Origin: an uncultured Porphyromonadaceae bacterium
GTDB taxonomy: Bacteria; Bacteroidota; Bacteroidia; Bacteroidales; Muribaculaceae
Length of the DNA: 5,424 bases
Reading direction: 5' to 3'
Assembly (NCBI GenBank): GCA_947178565.1
Contig: CAMWYV010000099.1
Location: 1 to 5,424 of the forward strand
The first letter of the stretch is position 1; every line of letters starts with the position of its first letter. The position numbers and the translations under genes were made by a program. The notes beneath the pieces were generated by a model. It made no database searches. It saw only the letters and a list, made by a program, of their open reading frames with translations, and was not told the origin of the DNA. This document shows, piece after piece, positions 5,394 to 5,424 of this stretch.

Positions 5394-5424
5394 ATAGTAG
5401 AGAAATTATTAAACTATTAAATAT

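Overview
The window looks like chromosomal DNA of a Bacteroidota species, most likely order Bacteroidales. Three independent signs support this. The promoter near the right end carries a perfect TAnnTTTG -7 box. Translation starts mostly lack Shine-Dalgarno sequences and follow A/T-rich leaders. All five predicted signal peptidase I substrates begin with Gln after the cleavage site, as the Bacteroidetes 'Q-rule' predicts. Family or genus cannot be fixed from the sequence. All genes are on the + strand.

Positions 28-3688 hold a tight five-gene operon. The first three junctions are 4-base ATGA overlaps, and the fourth leaves one base between stop and start. Every product has an N-terminal export signal. 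In order they are: a small Ala/Lys-rich secreted protein of unknown family; a CsgG-like protein with a C-terminal beta domain of the kind seen in FlgT-like proteins; a small secreted protein with weak LPP20/FlgP-like character; a protein resembling the Bacteroidales family DUF6175; and a secreted protein with TPR-like helices and a highly charged helical tail. The set suggests a cell-envelope assembly or outer-membrane-associated apparatus. Its function is not established by the sequence.

After a 101-base A/T-rich spacer without a visible terminator come two neighbouring lipoprotein genes (3790-4188 and 4192-5127), only 3 bases apart. They are tandem paralogues over about 110-130 residues. 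The second carries an extra C-terminal domain that reads as an eight-stranded outer-membrane beta-barrel ending in Phe. Neither lipoprotein has acidic residues after the lipid-modified Cys, which fits retention on the periplasmic face. They may belong to the same envelope system, or form a separate two-gene unit.

The right end (5128-5424, 297 bases) has no gene. It holds a small hairpin, a good intrinsic terminator, an A/T-rich stretch with one weak long-range inverted repeat, then a Bacteroidota-type promoter and a leader with a hairpin. The promoter probably serves a gene starting just beyond the window. No RNA genes, CRISPR arrays or mobile elements were seen.
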